Source: Branchipolynoe longqiensis (lineage: Eukaryota > Annelida > Polychaeta > Phyllodocida > Polynoidae). From it: a stretch of 64,000 bases of DNA. Below the pieces are notes generated by a model, which made no database searches, was not told the DNA's origin, and saw only the letters and a program-made list of their open reading frames with translations. Of the stretch, positions 63,913-64,000 are shown piece after piece. The stretch spans positions 136,193,239 to 136,257,238 of the forward strand of contig CM059187.1 of NCBI GenBank assembly GCA_030323885.1, read 5' to 3'. Position 1 is the stretch's first letter. Each line of letters opens with the position of its first letter. The position numbers and the translations under genes were made by a program.

Positions 63913-64000
63913 TACAGTAAAACCTCTCTATACCGACCCCTCCACAGATCGACCACTCCCTTATATCGATCGCTTTATTTGGGTCCCCAAATTACCATTG
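63913..64000 (-). mobile_element. Tigger/pogo-like MITE, copy 3, cut by window edge
   Basis: Begins cagtaaaacctctctatacc. The remainder (ccactcccttatatcgatcg, tttgggtcccc) is the inverse of the right half of copies 1 and 2. Confidence 0.8.

Overview
This is a 64 kb piece of a large, repeat-rich animal genome. No host gene could be supported. Eukaryotic origin is clear from tRNA-derived SINEs, LINE 3' ends, MITEs, a Ty3/gypsy LTR element, two tyrosine-recombinase (YR) retrotransposons, spliceosomal-type sites, long microsatellites and a 500-N scaffold gap (42774-43273). A SINE with the look of a family common in molluscs and related lophotrochozoans (14325-14600, 35789-36040) makes a marine invertebrate of that kind my best guess, at low confidence.

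Layout. 1-16.7 kb holds foldback elements, Tigger-like and other MITEs, many SINE copies, a 57-bp minisatellite and TG-rich DNA. 17-22 kb has a Ty3/gypsy element on the minus strand (17799-22017; 140-bp LTRs, PBS, PPT, gag, pol) inserted in GGTGTC-type simple sequence. 22.8-30.2 kb is a nest: foldback element F6, then F7 carrying a smaller foldback (F8) and a complete minus-strand YR retrotransposon N1 (24870-30198). 30.2-42.7 kb has split MITE-B copies, a LINE 3' fragment, purine-rich GA satellites, G-rich and C-rich low-complexity DNA and more SINEs. After the gap come a gag fragment of a third YR element (43302-43930), a 731-bp near-palindromic foldback (44427-45157) and a plus-strand YR element N2 (46672-52145). 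53-64 kb is mostly satellite (205-bp and 44-bp units, AT-rich arrays, 46-bp units, GGT/GAT arrays, C-rich minisatellite) with scattered MITEs and SINEs.

The most informative system is the pair N1/N2. Both have split direct repeats in the order A1-ORFs-B1-A2-B2, as in the Ngaro/PAT type of YR retrotransposon, and both encode Gag, RT, RNase H and a YR with no methyltransferase seen. The repeat copies within each element appear identical, so both insertions look recent, yet both coding regions contain several frame breaks. N2 carries a consensus splice donor in gag and a strong polypyrimidine/AG acceptor just before the YR domain, in matching phase. This suggests that the recombinase is made from a spliced Gag-YR message.

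The second theme is a group of at least eight foldback MITE-like elements (F1-F9). They have related CTGTCAC-type termini, 3-bp target duplications where resolvable, internal sequence of degenerate 10-12 bp repeats, and in most copies a conserved internal hairpin with arms AAGTTTTG/CAAAACTT.
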